DNA from: Terriglobia bacterium
GTDB lineage: Bacteria > Acidobacteriota > Terriglobia > UBA7540
Direction: 5' to 3'
Length of the DNA: 38,731 nt
Assembly (NCBI GenBank): GCA_020073545.1
Contig: JAIQEZ010000033.1
Coordinates: 1 to 38,731 of the forward strand
In this document: positions 8,243 through 16,045 of the stretch, one piece after another
Layout: every line of letters begins with the position of its first letter
Position numbering within the stretch: the stretch's first letter is position 1
Position numbers and translations under genes: made by a program
The notes under the pieces: model-generated
Told to the model about the DNA's origin: nothing
Databases searched by the model: none
Seen by the model: only the letters and a program-made list of their open reading frames with translations

Positions 8243-8395
8243 GTCGTCCTGAGCCCTTCGGGCACAGCGCTCAGGGCAAGCTCCGTGGAGGATCTGTAGT
8301 TGGTTCCGGCGCGGACAGACCTGTAGATTCCTCGGTCGGTCGCCGCGGCTGGAGGTCCGCCGATCTTAATGGCGGGCGACCTCCCTCAGAATGAC
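8243..8395. repeat. dispersed palindromic element, copy B
   Basis: Diverged copy of the element at 6417-6517. It runs from GTCGTCCTGAG (8243-8253) to CTCAGAATGAC (8385-8395). The body differs, with its own inverted segments (GGAGGTCCGCC and GGCGGGCGACC). It fills most of the gap between serA and the EVE-like gene. Confidence 0.65.
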
Positions 8396-8438
8396 ATCCG
8401 CAACGAGCATTTCAGCAGACTGCTAGGATTTTCAATTC

Positions 8439-8900
8439 ATGCGCGTCTGGGTCTTCAAGATTAATACCAAGCGCGGATGGGAATTCGACGAGTATTTCCG
8501 CTCCCGGGCCCGCTGCGCCTGCGAAATGGGTGACGAAGGCTGGATTCGCAGCGCCTCGAGCCTGCGTTTGCTTCGCGAAGAAGTGAAGCGCGGCGACCTC
8601 TTTCTCTGCTACGAGGTCGATCGCAAGCAGGTGGTGGGCGTGGCCCGCGCCGCTTCCGACGGCCGTGACGTCGGCCTGGGATCGTTGATCGACTTCTGCC
8701 CGCCGCGCGCGTCCGTGCGCCTCCGGAATCCTCTCACCCGCAAGCCGGACCTTGACCACATTCTCGCCTTCAGCCCGCATCGCGGACGCGGCACGGTGCA
8801 GAAGATCGACCCCGACGAATTCCGCCGCCTGCGTCGCCTCATGTTGCAGAAAAATCCCGAGCAAAGGGAAACGTTGAAACGACTATTTCAGGAAGAGTAG
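8439..8900 (+). CDS. EVE/PUA-like domain protein
   Basis: The 153-residue protein begins MRVWVFKINTKRGWEFDEYF. A central KRGDLFLCYEVDRKQVVGVA resembles the EVE/PUA-like core, where a 'GD...Y' strand precedes a 'GVA' strand. EVE domains bind modified bases in DNA or RNA. Here the N- and C-terminal regions differ from classical EVE proteins, and the C-terminus is a basic helical tail (RRLRRLMLQKNPEQRETLKRLF). The start at 8439 has a modest AGGA upstream. It stands alone between two repeats, with no restriction or toxin partner beside it. The family call rests on a weak motif; function unproven. Confidence 0.5.
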   Translation: MRVWVFKINTKRGWEFDEYFRSRARCACEMGDEGWIRSASSLRLLREEVKRGDLFLCYEVDRKQVVGVARAASDGRDVGLGSLIDFCPPRASVRLRNPLTRKPDLDHILAFSPHRGRGTVQKIDPDEFRRLRRLMLQKNPEQRETLKRLFQEE

Positions 8901-8918
8901 ACTGCTGCCAGTTGTCCG

Positions 8919-9004
8919 TGGTCAGTCGTTTGTTGTCAGTTTTCAGTAAGGGCCAGGACTCGGCTCCTACGGGGTTTTACTGACAACTGATGACTGATGA
9001 CTGA
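8919..9004. repeat. inverted GTCAGT-rich intergenic repeat
   Basis: The left arm (8919-8950, TGGTCAGTCGTTTGTTGTCAG then TTTTCAGTAAG) and the right arm (8977-9004, TTACTGACAACTGATGACTG then ATGACTGA) are imperfect reverse complements separated by about 26 bases. Each arm is built from short CAGT/ACTG units. It ends 8 bases before the permease ATG, so it may also affect that gene's leader. Confidence 0.6.
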
Positions 9005-9012
9005 ATACTCCT

Positions 9013-10356
9013 ATGAACCGCATCGCGAAATTCTTCAAGCTGCAAGAGCACGGTACGACTATTCAGCGCGAGGTGCTGGGCGGCATCACCACCTTCCTCG
9101 CCATGTCCTACATTATCTTCGTGCAGCCCGGCGTGCTTTCACTGGCCGGAATGAATTTCCAGGCCGTGCTCACTGCCACCTGTCTATCGGCAGCCGCCGC
9201 CACGCTGCTGATGGGTCTCGCGGCGAACTACCCCGTGGCGCTGGCCCCGGGCATGGGCGAGAACTTTTTCTTCGTCTATACGCTCTGCGGCGCCGTCCCC
9301 CTGGGATTCGGCCTCACCTGGCAGCAGGCGCTCGCGGCGGTGTTGCTGGCGGGGATTTTCTTCGTCGCCATCACCCTCACCGGCCTGCGCGCCCAGATCG
9401 TGAACTCCATTCCCAACTCCCTCAAGTGCAGCATTGCGGCGGGCATCGGCCTGTTCATCACGCTGATCGGGCTCGAGTACGGCGGGCTGGTCGTCCAATC
9501 ACCCGGCACGCTTGTGCGCATGGGCGATCTGCGCCAGCCCGCTACCATCGTGAGCGTGCTGGGCCTGCTCCTGATGATCGTGCTGCTGGGGTTCAGGGTG
9601 CGCGGCGCCATCCTGATCGGTATTCTTGCCACCACCGTCATCGCTGCGCTGTTCGGCTTGGTGCATTACCAGGGAGTGTTTTCGGCCGAGCTTCACTTGG
9701 CGCCGACGTTTTGGAAATTCGATCTCCGCGGCCTGCTGGGTGTCTCACCCGCGCGCTTCGGCGCGGCGATTTTTGTGCTTTTTTACTTGGCGCTCTTCGA
9801 CACGGTGGGAACGCTGGTGGGCGTGGGCCAGCAGGCAGGCTTGGTGCGCGACGGCAAGTTGCCGCGCGTCGATCGAGCGCTCTTCTCCGACGCCGTGGGG
9901 ACAACCGTGGGCGCGGCCATGGGAACTTCCACCATCACCTGCTACATCGAATCCGCCGCGGGAGTTTCGGACGGCGCACGCACCGGCTTGGCGAGCGTCG
10001 TGACCGGCCTGCTGCTCGCGGCCTCGCTTTTCTTTAGCCCCCTCGCCTCGATGGTCGGCGGCGGCGTCAAGGTTGGCCGAGCCGTGCTTTATCCCACGCT
10101 CGCGCCGGCGCTCATCGTGGTGGGCTCCATGATGCTCAAAACCCTGCGGGAGCTCAAATGGGATGACCCCACCGAGTACCTGCCCGCCTTCCTCGTGCTG
10201 GTGGGAATTCCGCTCACCTTCAGCGTGGCGGATGGCATCGCCTTCGGGCTCATCTCCTATGCCGTCGCCAAGTTCGCCACCGGCCGCGGGCGGGAGTGCC
10301 CCACGCTCACTTACATCTTCGCCGCACTCTTCGTGGCGCAGTTCTTGATTCTCTAG
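9013..10356 (+). CDS. NCS2-family purine permease (AzgA/PbuG-like)
   Basis: Inner-membrane proton-coupled transporter for adenine, guanine or hypoxanthine. The product has 447 residues and about 12-14 hydrophobic segments. The N-terminus MNRIAKFFKLQEHGTTIQRE, the GGITTFLAMSYIIFVQPGVL segment and ALAPGMGENFFF are diagnostic of the AzgA branch of nucleobase transporters. DTVGTLVGVGQQAGL in the middle and GTSTITCYIESAAGVSDGART match the second conserved half. The start at 9013 lies immediately after an inverted repeat, and no strong ribosome-binding site is visible. No purine riboswitch was recognised upstream. The exact purine cannot be fixed from sequence. Confidence 0.92.
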   Translation: MNRIAKFFKLQEHGTTIQREVLGGITTFLAMSYIIFVQPGVLSLAGMNFQAVLTATCLSAAAATLLMGLAANYPVALAPGMGENFFFVYTLCGAVPLGFGLTWQQALAAVLLAGIFFVAITLTGLRAQIVNSIPNSLKCSIAAGIGLFITLIGLEYGGLVVQSPGTLVRMGDLRQPATIVSVLGLLLMIVLLGFRVRGAILIGILATTVIAALFGLVHYQGVFSAELHLAPTFWKFDLRGLLGVSPARFGAAIFVLFYLALFDTVGTLVGVGQQAGLVRDGKLPRVDRALFSDAVGTTVGAAMGTSTITCYIESAAGVSDGARTGLASVVTGLLLAASLFFSPLASMVGGGVKVGRAVLYPTLAPALIVVGSMMLKTLRELKWDDPTEYLPAFLVLVGIPLTFSVADGIAFGLISYAVAKFATGRGRECPTLTYIFAALFVAQFLIL

Positions 10357-10621
10357 CGCGGGCTTCCCGTCTGCAGAAGCAGCCGGCTCGCGCAGATTCC
10401 CGACTTTTGTCCGACCTGCCCCATAGGCGCCCGCGAGGGCCGTAACTTTCCCTCGACGGTCGTGAGCTCTGTCTTTTCGCCCCCGCTGCCCCAGACTTTG
10501 CGTCTCTTGCCTGGCCTTAGGTTCGGGTGTACACGGGGTGCAGGGAGGACTCTCGCGAAGGGTCCCCAAGGGCTCGCACTCGGACGCGCCGGCGTCACGG
10601 AAAGATGCAGAGGAGGCCTTT

Positions 10622-11380
10622 ATGCGTATGAGAACGATGTCAACAATTGCTGTCCTCGTTGCGATGCTTGCAGGGTCAATCGCATGTCGCAGGTCCCAGG
10701 CACCCGCTGAGGCGAAGTCTGGAGAAGCCGGATTACAGCAGGACACGAAGCTCCCGAACGGAGTACCACCTGAGGTGATAGGTGTCCTGATTGAGAGAAG
10801 CAGCCGGAAGCCCTTGCCCGGCGAAAAGGTGATGCTTTGCGCCGTCACCTTCAACAGCGAAGGTAAGAGACTCGTGGAGTTCACCGTAAACCGCGTGAAG
10901 ACCACCGATGCGCAGGGGCGCTTTCAGTTTGAGCGTGTACCTCCCGGCACATACTGCATCCGGGCGAGGGGGATAGAGGCCGAAGGCGCGGATGGAAAGG
11001 GCACAGGAACGGTTACCGTCAAGGCGGGTGACACCAGGCTGGATTATGGCCTGCTCGCCGTTGCCGGCGGGCAGGGCGGTGAGGTGAAAGGCACCCTCGT
11101 TGGGCATGACACCTTGAAGCCCATCGCAGGCCGCCAAGTGTTGCTCTGCCCGGTCACGACCGACGAGAAAGGCGTAAGATCGCTTCACATCAGTCTGGAT
11201 TTCAATAGCGACACTGATGCGCAAGGGAGCTTCCAATTCAAAGGCGTGCCCCCGGGAACCTACGGCTTGCTGTCCCAGTTTGCGGAGGTGACCACGGCAG
11301 ACGGCAAAGGCTCTGTGAACATTGTCATCAAAGGCGGCGAGAGCCTCGACCTCGGCCAGATCAAAGTAAAGAGCGATTAG
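10622..11380 (+). CDS. lipoprotein with two tandem carboxypeptidase-regulatory-like domains
   Basis: The 252-residue product starts at the ATG at 10622, which has an excellent AGAGGAGG 6 bases upstream. The N-terminus is a lipoprotein signal with lipobox LAGSIAC, so the mature protein should be lipid-anchored at Cys22. After a linker come two homologous units of about 95 residues. Unit 1 begins EVIGVLIERSSRKPLPGEKV and includes TTDAQGRFQFERVPPGTY. Unit 2 begins EVKGTLVGHDTLKPIAGRQV and includes DTDAQGSFQFKGVPPGTYGL. These have the look of carboxypeptidase-regulatory-like / B-type beta sandwiches used in surface proteins. No enzymatic motif is seen. It is convergent with aroF, 59 bases from its stop. 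Confidence 0.8.
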   Translation: MRMRTMSTIAVLVAMLAGSIACRRSQAPAEAKSGEAGLQQDTKLPNGVPPEVIGVLIERSSRKPLPGEKVMLCAVTFNSEGKRLVEFTVNRVKTTDAQGRFQFERVPPGTYCIRARGIEAEGADGKGTGTVTVKAGDTRLDYGLLAVAGGQGGEVKGTLVGHDTLKPIAGRQVLLCPVTTDEKGVRSLHISLDFNSDTDAQGSFQFKGVPPGTYGLLSQFAEVTTADGKGSVNIVIKGGESLDLGQIKVKSD

Positions 11381-11439
11381 CGCGCAGGGGCTTGCGGGCC
11401 GGGTGCAGTTCCGCCAGGGTTGCTTCCCTGCGCAGCGGG

Positions 11440-12483
<1,044 letters not shown>

Positions 12484-12506
12484 GGCTTGGCTTCCTCCCC
12501 AAAATG

Positions 12507-12533
12507 AAAAAGCCCACTCGCTGCGAGTGGGCT
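12507..12533 (-). terminator. intrinsic terminator of the aroF attenuator
   Basis: On the minus strand AGCCCACTCG-CAG-CGAGTGGGCT is a perfect 10-bp stem with a 3-base loop, followed by TTTTTC. It ends about 24 bases before the aroF start codon, and the aroF ribosome-binding site follows directly. A terminator here makes sense only if transcription is conditionally allowed through it. Confidence 0.88.
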
Positions 12534-12611
12534 GGCCTTGCTTACGATTGCTTTCTCTTAGTGCAGACCAGCGCCACTCTACCGGCTTGGAGCAAAGCTC
12601 CAATACCGGTA
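12525..12611 (-). promoter_or_regulatory. attenuator: hairpin over the leader-peptide codons plus antiterminator
   Basis: The first hairpin pairs TACCGG (12611-12606) with CCGGTA (12585-12580), and inside it TTGGAGC with GCTCCAA across a TTT loop; it overlaps codons 14-23 of the leader peptide. Immediately after it, GAGTGG-CG-CTGG (12579-12568) can pair with CCAG-C-CCACTC (12535-12525). The latter is the 5' arm of the terminator, so antiterminator and terminator exclude each other. A ribosome at the leader stop codon would mask 12579-12568 and let the terminator form. A ribosome stalled on aromatic codons would leave it free. The pairings are seen directly; the mechanism is inferred. Confidence 0.78.
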
Positions 12612-12650
12612 CGTAAAGTAGGTAAACGAGCTGGCGTTGGATCCGAACAT
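12579..12650 (-). CDS. aromatic leader peptide (23 aa) of aroF
   Basis: The ATG at 12650 opens a 23-codon frame, [20 protein letters not shown] then PSR, ending in TAG. Eight of 23 residues are aromatic (F2, F9, Y11, F12, Y14, Y16, W17, F19), seven of them within codons 9-19. This is the pattern of a translated sensor peptide in a transcription attenuator. Phe, Tyr and Trp are all represented, as would suit the common first enzyme of the pathway. No Shine-Dalgarno sequence precedes it. A -10 element TATACT ends ten bases before the ATG (12660), so the message probably starts at or just before the start codon. The frame ends exactly where the antiterminator segment begins. Confidence 0.78.
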   Translation of the reverse strand: MFGSNASSFTYFTYRYWSFAPSR

Positions 12651-12659
12651 CGAAGAGGC

Positions 12660-12688
12660 AGTATACAGCAACCCAGAAGGCGCCGCAA
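12660..12688 (-). promoter_or_regulatory. promoter of the aroF leader
   Basis: On the minus strand TTGCGG (12688-12683) is followed by a 17-base spacer and TATACT (12665-12660; five of six -10 matches). The predicted transcription start at 12653-12650 coincides with or just precedes the leader ATG, giving a leaderless or near-leaderless leader peptide. Confidence 0.5.
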
Positions 12689-12769
12689 GGTTTCAGCACA
12701 ACATCTTTAAGCTTTCACTGCGAAGGACGGTCCACAGGGCACGCGTGGTGGGTTAGATCAGCCCCTAAC

Positions 12770-12795
12770 AAAAAGGGCCTCCCCGCGGGAGGCCC
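12770..12795 (-). terminator. intrinsic terminator of an unassigned upstream transcript
   Basis: On the minus strand GGGCCTCCC-GCG-GGGAGGCCC forms a 9-bp stem followed by TTTTT (12774-12770). It lies upstream of the aroF leader promoter, so it does not belong to aroF. No coding gene on the minus strand leads into it. Confidence 0.82.
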
Positions 12796-12990
12796 GAGAA
12801 GTCTAGCGAGTCGACGATCCAGGTGCTGTGAGCGGGGGAGAGGAGCCCCTCATAGCTTTACCCTCACCCCGCTCACTCACACCTTGGAAACTCCAAGGTA
12901 GCATTTCCGGCGGTCGGATCAAACGTCCCGTCTGACCGGCAAGTCGGTGGGAACTGGCCAGACACTAAACTCTCCACCGGATCCGTCCCT
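12796..12990 (-). ncRNA. candidate structured small RNA ending at the 12770-12795 terminator
   Basis: No protein frame here has family features, but the minus strand is rich in hairpins leading into the terminator. They are GGTGG...CCACC, CGGTC...GACCG, the perfect ACCTTGGA-GTT-TCCAAGGT, and a long arm pairing TGAGCGGGG with CCCCGCTCA, extended inward by GAGG/CCTC. The 5' end and promoter are not clear, so the left-hand limit is a guess. I compared it by memory with 6S RNA, SRP RNA, tmRNA, RNase P and common riboswitches and found no convincing match. Confidence 0.4.
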
Positions 12991-13416
12991 GTTAATCACC
13001 GCTCCTTTCCTTTCTTCAGCAACTCACGAAGCAGCGTTGTTATTGGGGCCTGCACCTGCACCCCAGTTATGCCTGATGATAGAAACCCTCCGAACCGTGG
13101 TCAAGTGGCTCTACAGGGGGGACGGAAATAGTTCCGATGGCTATACAACGGAGTGCAGCTATGGCCATGCTCGCGCAACAGGTTGTATGGGCATGATTTC
13201 CATACCGCCGGTGGTAGTCCGAAGCCGCAGACCCTCTCTCGCACGACGCTCTTCACTTTGACTCAGCCTTAACACAGGCAGCAATATCTCCGGTCAAACG
13301 CAACTCTTTCGACTTACGGGTGTTTGAACATATTGAACGCGAACATGTTGCATGGCACGGCGTCTGGCTTCAAGAGCTCCCAGGCAGGTATTCATTGAGG
13401 TTAGCGAGGAGGAAAC
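12991..13416. other. intergenic region without a recognised gene
   Basis: The stretch has several short readings, the longest on the plus strand ending at 13261. None shows a ribosome-binding site, domain or plausible composition. The promoter of the downstream gene must lie here; a weak candidate is TTGACT at 13258-13263 with CAATAT at 13282-13287. I see no repeat or mobile element. Confidence 0.4.
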
Positions 13417-13776
13417 ATGAAGAACACCTGGCTCAGGTTCCTGACCCCCGCGGTATTGGCTGGCGCTCTAGCGCTGCCTGCCCTCGGACAGACGACCCAA
13501 AGCACGTCCCCCGATACCGCCCGTACCCCGCGCATCAACGCGCGACAGATCCGCCAGCAGCGGCGGATCGCGCGAGGAGTGCGGAGTGGGCAATTGACTC
13601 CCGCCGAAACGCGAAGGCTGGAACGGCAACAGGCAAGAGTCCAGGCCAACAAGCTGCAAGCTAAGGCAGATGGCAACGTGACGCCGCAGGAGCGCGCCAG
13701 GCTGACGCGCGAGCAGAACCGCGCCAGCCGCAATATTTACCGCCTGAAGCACAACAATCGCGTGCGAGGGCAGTAA
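13417..13776 (+). CDS. small exported basic protein, unknown function
   Basis: The 119-residue product starts at 13417 behind a very good ribosome-binding site (GAGGAGG, 5-6 bases upstream). A signal peptide (MKNTWLRFLTPAVLAGALAL then PALGQ) should be cleaved near Ala22-Gly23-Gln24. The mature part is Arg/Gln-rich and helical. It has two similar basic modules, RGVRSGQLTPAETRRLERQQ and AKADGNVTPQERARLTREQN, each with a 'G-x-[LV]-T-P-x-E-x-x-R-L' pattern. The end is ASRNIYRLKHNNR. Similar proteins exist in many Proteobacteria as periplasmic hypotheticals. The paired 'TPxE' helices resemble calcium- or nucleic-acid-binding repeats only superficially. No function can be assigned. Confidence 0.72.
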   Translation: MKNTWLRFLTPAVLAGALALPALGQTTQSTSPDTARTPRINARQIRQQRRIARGVRSGQLTPAETRRLERQQARVQANKLQAKADGNVTPQERARLTREQNRASRNIYRLKHNNRVRGQ

Positions 13777-13914
13777 CAGCCGGCCCCGAGGCGGGACTCA
13801 CGCAAGCTGCGCCGCAGGCCGTTGACACCGCCTTACACCCCGCGCTTCTGGCCAGCCTTGTTCGCCGCACCAGACAGCTGGATTGCCTGATCTCCGGCGA
13901 CAGGCATGAGGGCG

Positions 13915-14790
13915 CTAGGCGCCGAACGCGCGCGGCCCGCGCATCCTGGCCGTGACGCGCGGTCGGGGCTGGCACCGCAGGCAGAAGTGGCTGCTGCGTC
14001 CCGCAATCACTATCCGCCGGATGGCGTGGCCGCAGCGCCGGCAGGGTTCGCCGGCATGCTGGTAGACGCGCAGTTTTTTAAGGAATGCGCCGGGCCGGCC
14101 CTCGGCGTCAAGGTAATCGCTGAAGGTGGTGCCGCCCAGTCGCACGGCGCGGTCCAACACCTTGCGGATGGCCCTGTAAAGCCGGTGCGCCTTCTCAGGG
14201 GAAACGCGTCCGGGTTGCGAGAGGGGATGGATACGTGCTTCGAACAAGGCTTCGTCGGCGTAGATGTTTCCCAGGCCAGCCAGGAGGTTCTGGTTCATGA
14301 GCCAGCTTTTGATGGCGCCATGGCGGCCGCGCATTGCCGCGAGGAACTGCCGCTCCGTCATGCGCTGCGCATCCGGCCCCAGCGCACCCAGGATTGCTTC
14401 CAACTCCTCGCGCGTGCAAGAGCGCAAACGGCCGAAGCGGCGGACATCGCGGAAACGCAATTCTTCCCGGCCGTCGTCCAGAGCAAGCAGCACGTGCGTG
14501 TGCGACTCGACCGGCGCCTCACGTGGCGTGACGGTGAACTGGCCCGTCATCCCCAGGCGGACCAGCAGGAAGCGCGGCCCAGAGCCGTCCTCCGCGGCGA
14601 GTTCGAGGGCAAGCGCCTTGCCTTTGCGCGAGACGTCCACCAGCCTTCTGCCCTCGAGGGTGGAAACGAATTCTTCCGCTGCGCCCACAATGACGCCAGG
14701 GTGACGGACCTCGACGGCCGCAACGCGACGTCCCAGCGCGCGCCTTTCAAGTCCTTGCGCGACGGTTTCAACTTCCGGAAGTTCAGGCAT
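13915..14790 (-). CDS. mutM: formamidopyrimidine-DNA glycosylase (Fpg/MutM)
   Basis: Removes oxidised purines such as 8-oxoguanine from DNA and cleaves the abasic strand. The product has 291 residues. The start at 14790 gives MPELPEVETV, in which the processed N-terminal Pro2 is the catalytic nucleophile and Glu3 is essential. SRKGKALALEL carries the conserved Lys of the beta-turn, and VRLGMTGQF, LRFRDVRRFGR, QNLLAGLGNIYADEALF and H2TH-region motifs follow in order. The C-terminal zinc finger is CRRCGHAIRRIVIAGRSSHF then CLRCQ, with four Cys. After it is a 15-residue basic tail that is longer than usual. No clear Shine-Dalgarno is visible. It faces away from the upstream small basic gene and is followed on the same strand (further upstream) by the Rieske gene. 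Confidence 0.96.
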   Translation of the reverse strand: MPELPEVETVAQGLERRALGRRVAAVEVRHPGVIVGAAEEFVSTLEGRRLVDVSRKGKALALELAAEDGSGPRFLLVRLGMTGQFTVTPREAPVESHTHVLLALDDGREELRFRDVRRFGRLRSCTREELEAILGALGPDAQRMTERQFLAAMRGRHGAIKSWLMNQNLLAGLGNIYADEALFEARIHPLSQPGRVSPEKAHRLYRAIRKVLDRAVRLGGTTFSDYLDAEGRPGAFLKKLRVYQHAGEPCRRCGHAIRRIVIAGRSSHFCLRCQPRPRVTARMRGPRAFGA

Positions 14791-14833
14791 GGAGGATCAG
14801 GGTCAAGCTGGGAGAGCTAAGGGTCGCGGCCAC

Positions 14834-15139
14834 CTAGACCGCCACCTTGATATCGGTGCCGTCGACCTCGACGGGATACGTCGTCAGCTTGAGGGCGCTG
14901 GCGCCAACCTTTTCACCTGTGCAGACGTTGTACTCCCACTGGTGCCAGGGGCAGGTTACGATTTCGCCCTCCAGGATGCCTTCGCCGAGCGGCCCACCCT
15001 GATGCAGGCAGGTGTTGTCCGTGGCGTGAATCTTCCCTGCCACATTGAAGAGAGCAATGGTTTTCCCGGCGACTTCCACTGTCATCGCTGCGCCCGGCTT
15101 CAGATCCGAGGTGCTCGCGACTTTTACGAAGTTGGCCAT
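14834..15139 (-). CDS. Rieske [2Fe-2S] ferredoxin
   Basis: The 101-residue soluble electron carrier starts at 15139 (MANFVKVASTSDLKPGAAMT), with GGGGAGA 6 bases upstream. The cluster ligands are plain: CLHQGG (Cys-x-His) and, 15-17 residues on, CPWHQWEY (Cys-x-x-His). Size and spacing match the ferredoxin components of ring-hydroxylating dioxygenases and the NirD-like proteins, not membrane Rieske subunits. No signal peptide or dioxygenase genes are present. It lies 85 bases downstream of nuoB in the same direction and 43 bases upstream of mutM, so co-transcription with either is possible. The redox partner is unknown. Confidence 0.9.
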   Translation of the reverse strand: MANFVKVASTSDLKPGAAMTVEVAGKTIALFNVAGKIHATDNTCLHQGGPLGEGILEGEIVTCPWHQWEYNVCTGEKVGASALKLTTYPVEVDGTDIKVAV

Positions 15140-15224
15140 GGATGTCTCCCCGGCCGGCGACAGGATTGCGCTTCCCGTCTGGCCGTCACGATGGGTTTTC
15201 AAGTTATAGCAGGAAGATATCGGC

Positions 15225-15800
15225 TCAGCCGATCCGGACCAGTTCCGGTGTCCCCGCCTTGCCGATCCGAATGGATTTCTTGAAGTCCTCGATCATGCTC
15301 TCGTCCAGACGGACTTCCGTGGGCCGCTTCCCCACCGTCATGCTATCGATCTTCTCTTGTAGCTTGAGAAGAGCATAAAAGAGGTTCTCGGGGCGCGGCG
15401 GGCAGCCCACCACATAGACGTCCACGGGAATAATCTTGTCCACGCCTTGCAGCACCGCGTAAGTGTTGAAGGGCCCACCCACGCTGGAGCACGCGCCCAT
15501 GGAGATGCACCACTTCGGATCCGGCATCTGCTCCCAAATGCGCTTGACGACCGGCGCCATTTTCAGCGCCACGGTCCCGGCCACGATCATCAAGTCGGCC
15601 TGGCGCGGGCTGGGACGAAAAACCTCGGCGCCGAAGCGCGCCATGTCGAAACGCGAGGTCGTGGAGGCGATCATCTCAATCGCACAACACGCCAACCCGA
15701 AGGTCAGCGGCCACAGAGAGGATTTGCGCGCCCAGTTGAAAACATAGTCCACCGAGGTGATGAGGAAGTTCTTCTCGAAGCGGTTCTCAATGAATCCCAT
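15225..15800 (-). CDS. nuoB: NADH-quinone oxidoreductase subunit B
   Basis: Complex I subunit that holds cluster N2, the last iron-sulphur centre before quinone. The product has 191 residues, a normal length. All four N2 ligands are visible: the tandem Cys38-Cys39 (GLACCAIEM), Cys104 ([10 protein letters not shown]) and Cys133 ([11 protein letters not shown]). The start at 15800 has GAGG 9-12 bases upstream. Unusually, none of the other nuo genes flank it: upstream is a divergent radical SAM gene and downstream a Rieske ferredoxin. It could be a dispersed subunit of the main enzyme or part of a reduced complex. Sequence alone suggests it is functional. Confidence 0.95.
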   Translation of the reverse strand: MGFIENRFEKNFLITSVDYVFNWARKSSLWPLTFGLACCAIEMIASTTSRFDMARFGAEVFRPSPRQADLMIVAGTVALKMAPVVKRIWEQMPDPKWCISMGACSSVGGPFNTYAVLQGVDKIIPVDVYVVGCPPRPENLFYALLKLQEKIDSMTVGKRPTEVRLDESMIEDFKKSIRIGKAGTPELVRIG

Positions 15801-16045
15801 GCTGCAGCCTCGTGTTCTTCCCGCCCCGCCGAATGATCGCGCTGGTAGCCCTGCGGCAACGCCCCATTATACCGCGACGCCCATGAGGGTTCGCAAGAAT
15901 TCCCTGCGACGCCACAACGGTTCATAGCGGTTCCTTGGATCTCCCCGCCCGTGCACCTGATCGTCGCAAAGTCCTGCTGGAGTCGAGCCGGGCCTCGTGA
16001 TAAAGTTGTTAGAGTCTTCACGAACCCACGCACCTGAGGCCAAGG

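Noticed and set aside
8997-10037. long alternate-frame reading inside the permease gene
   Set aside because: It is an artefact of GC-rich codons; the real permease frame has clear family motifs.
12484-12800. T-box riboswitch upstream of aroF
   Set aside because: The AGGGTGGNACCGCG antiterminator signature is absent on the minus strand. The peptide-based attenuator explains the structure better.
12947-13261. plus-strand reading of 104 codons
   Set aside because: No ribosome-binding site, no domain, composition unlike neighbours; it also overlaps the hairpin-rich segment.
13261-13330. cyclic-di-GMP (GEMM) riboswitch
   Set aside because: Only scattered pieces (ACACAGGCA, CAAACGCAA) resemble the motif; the paired core is not present.
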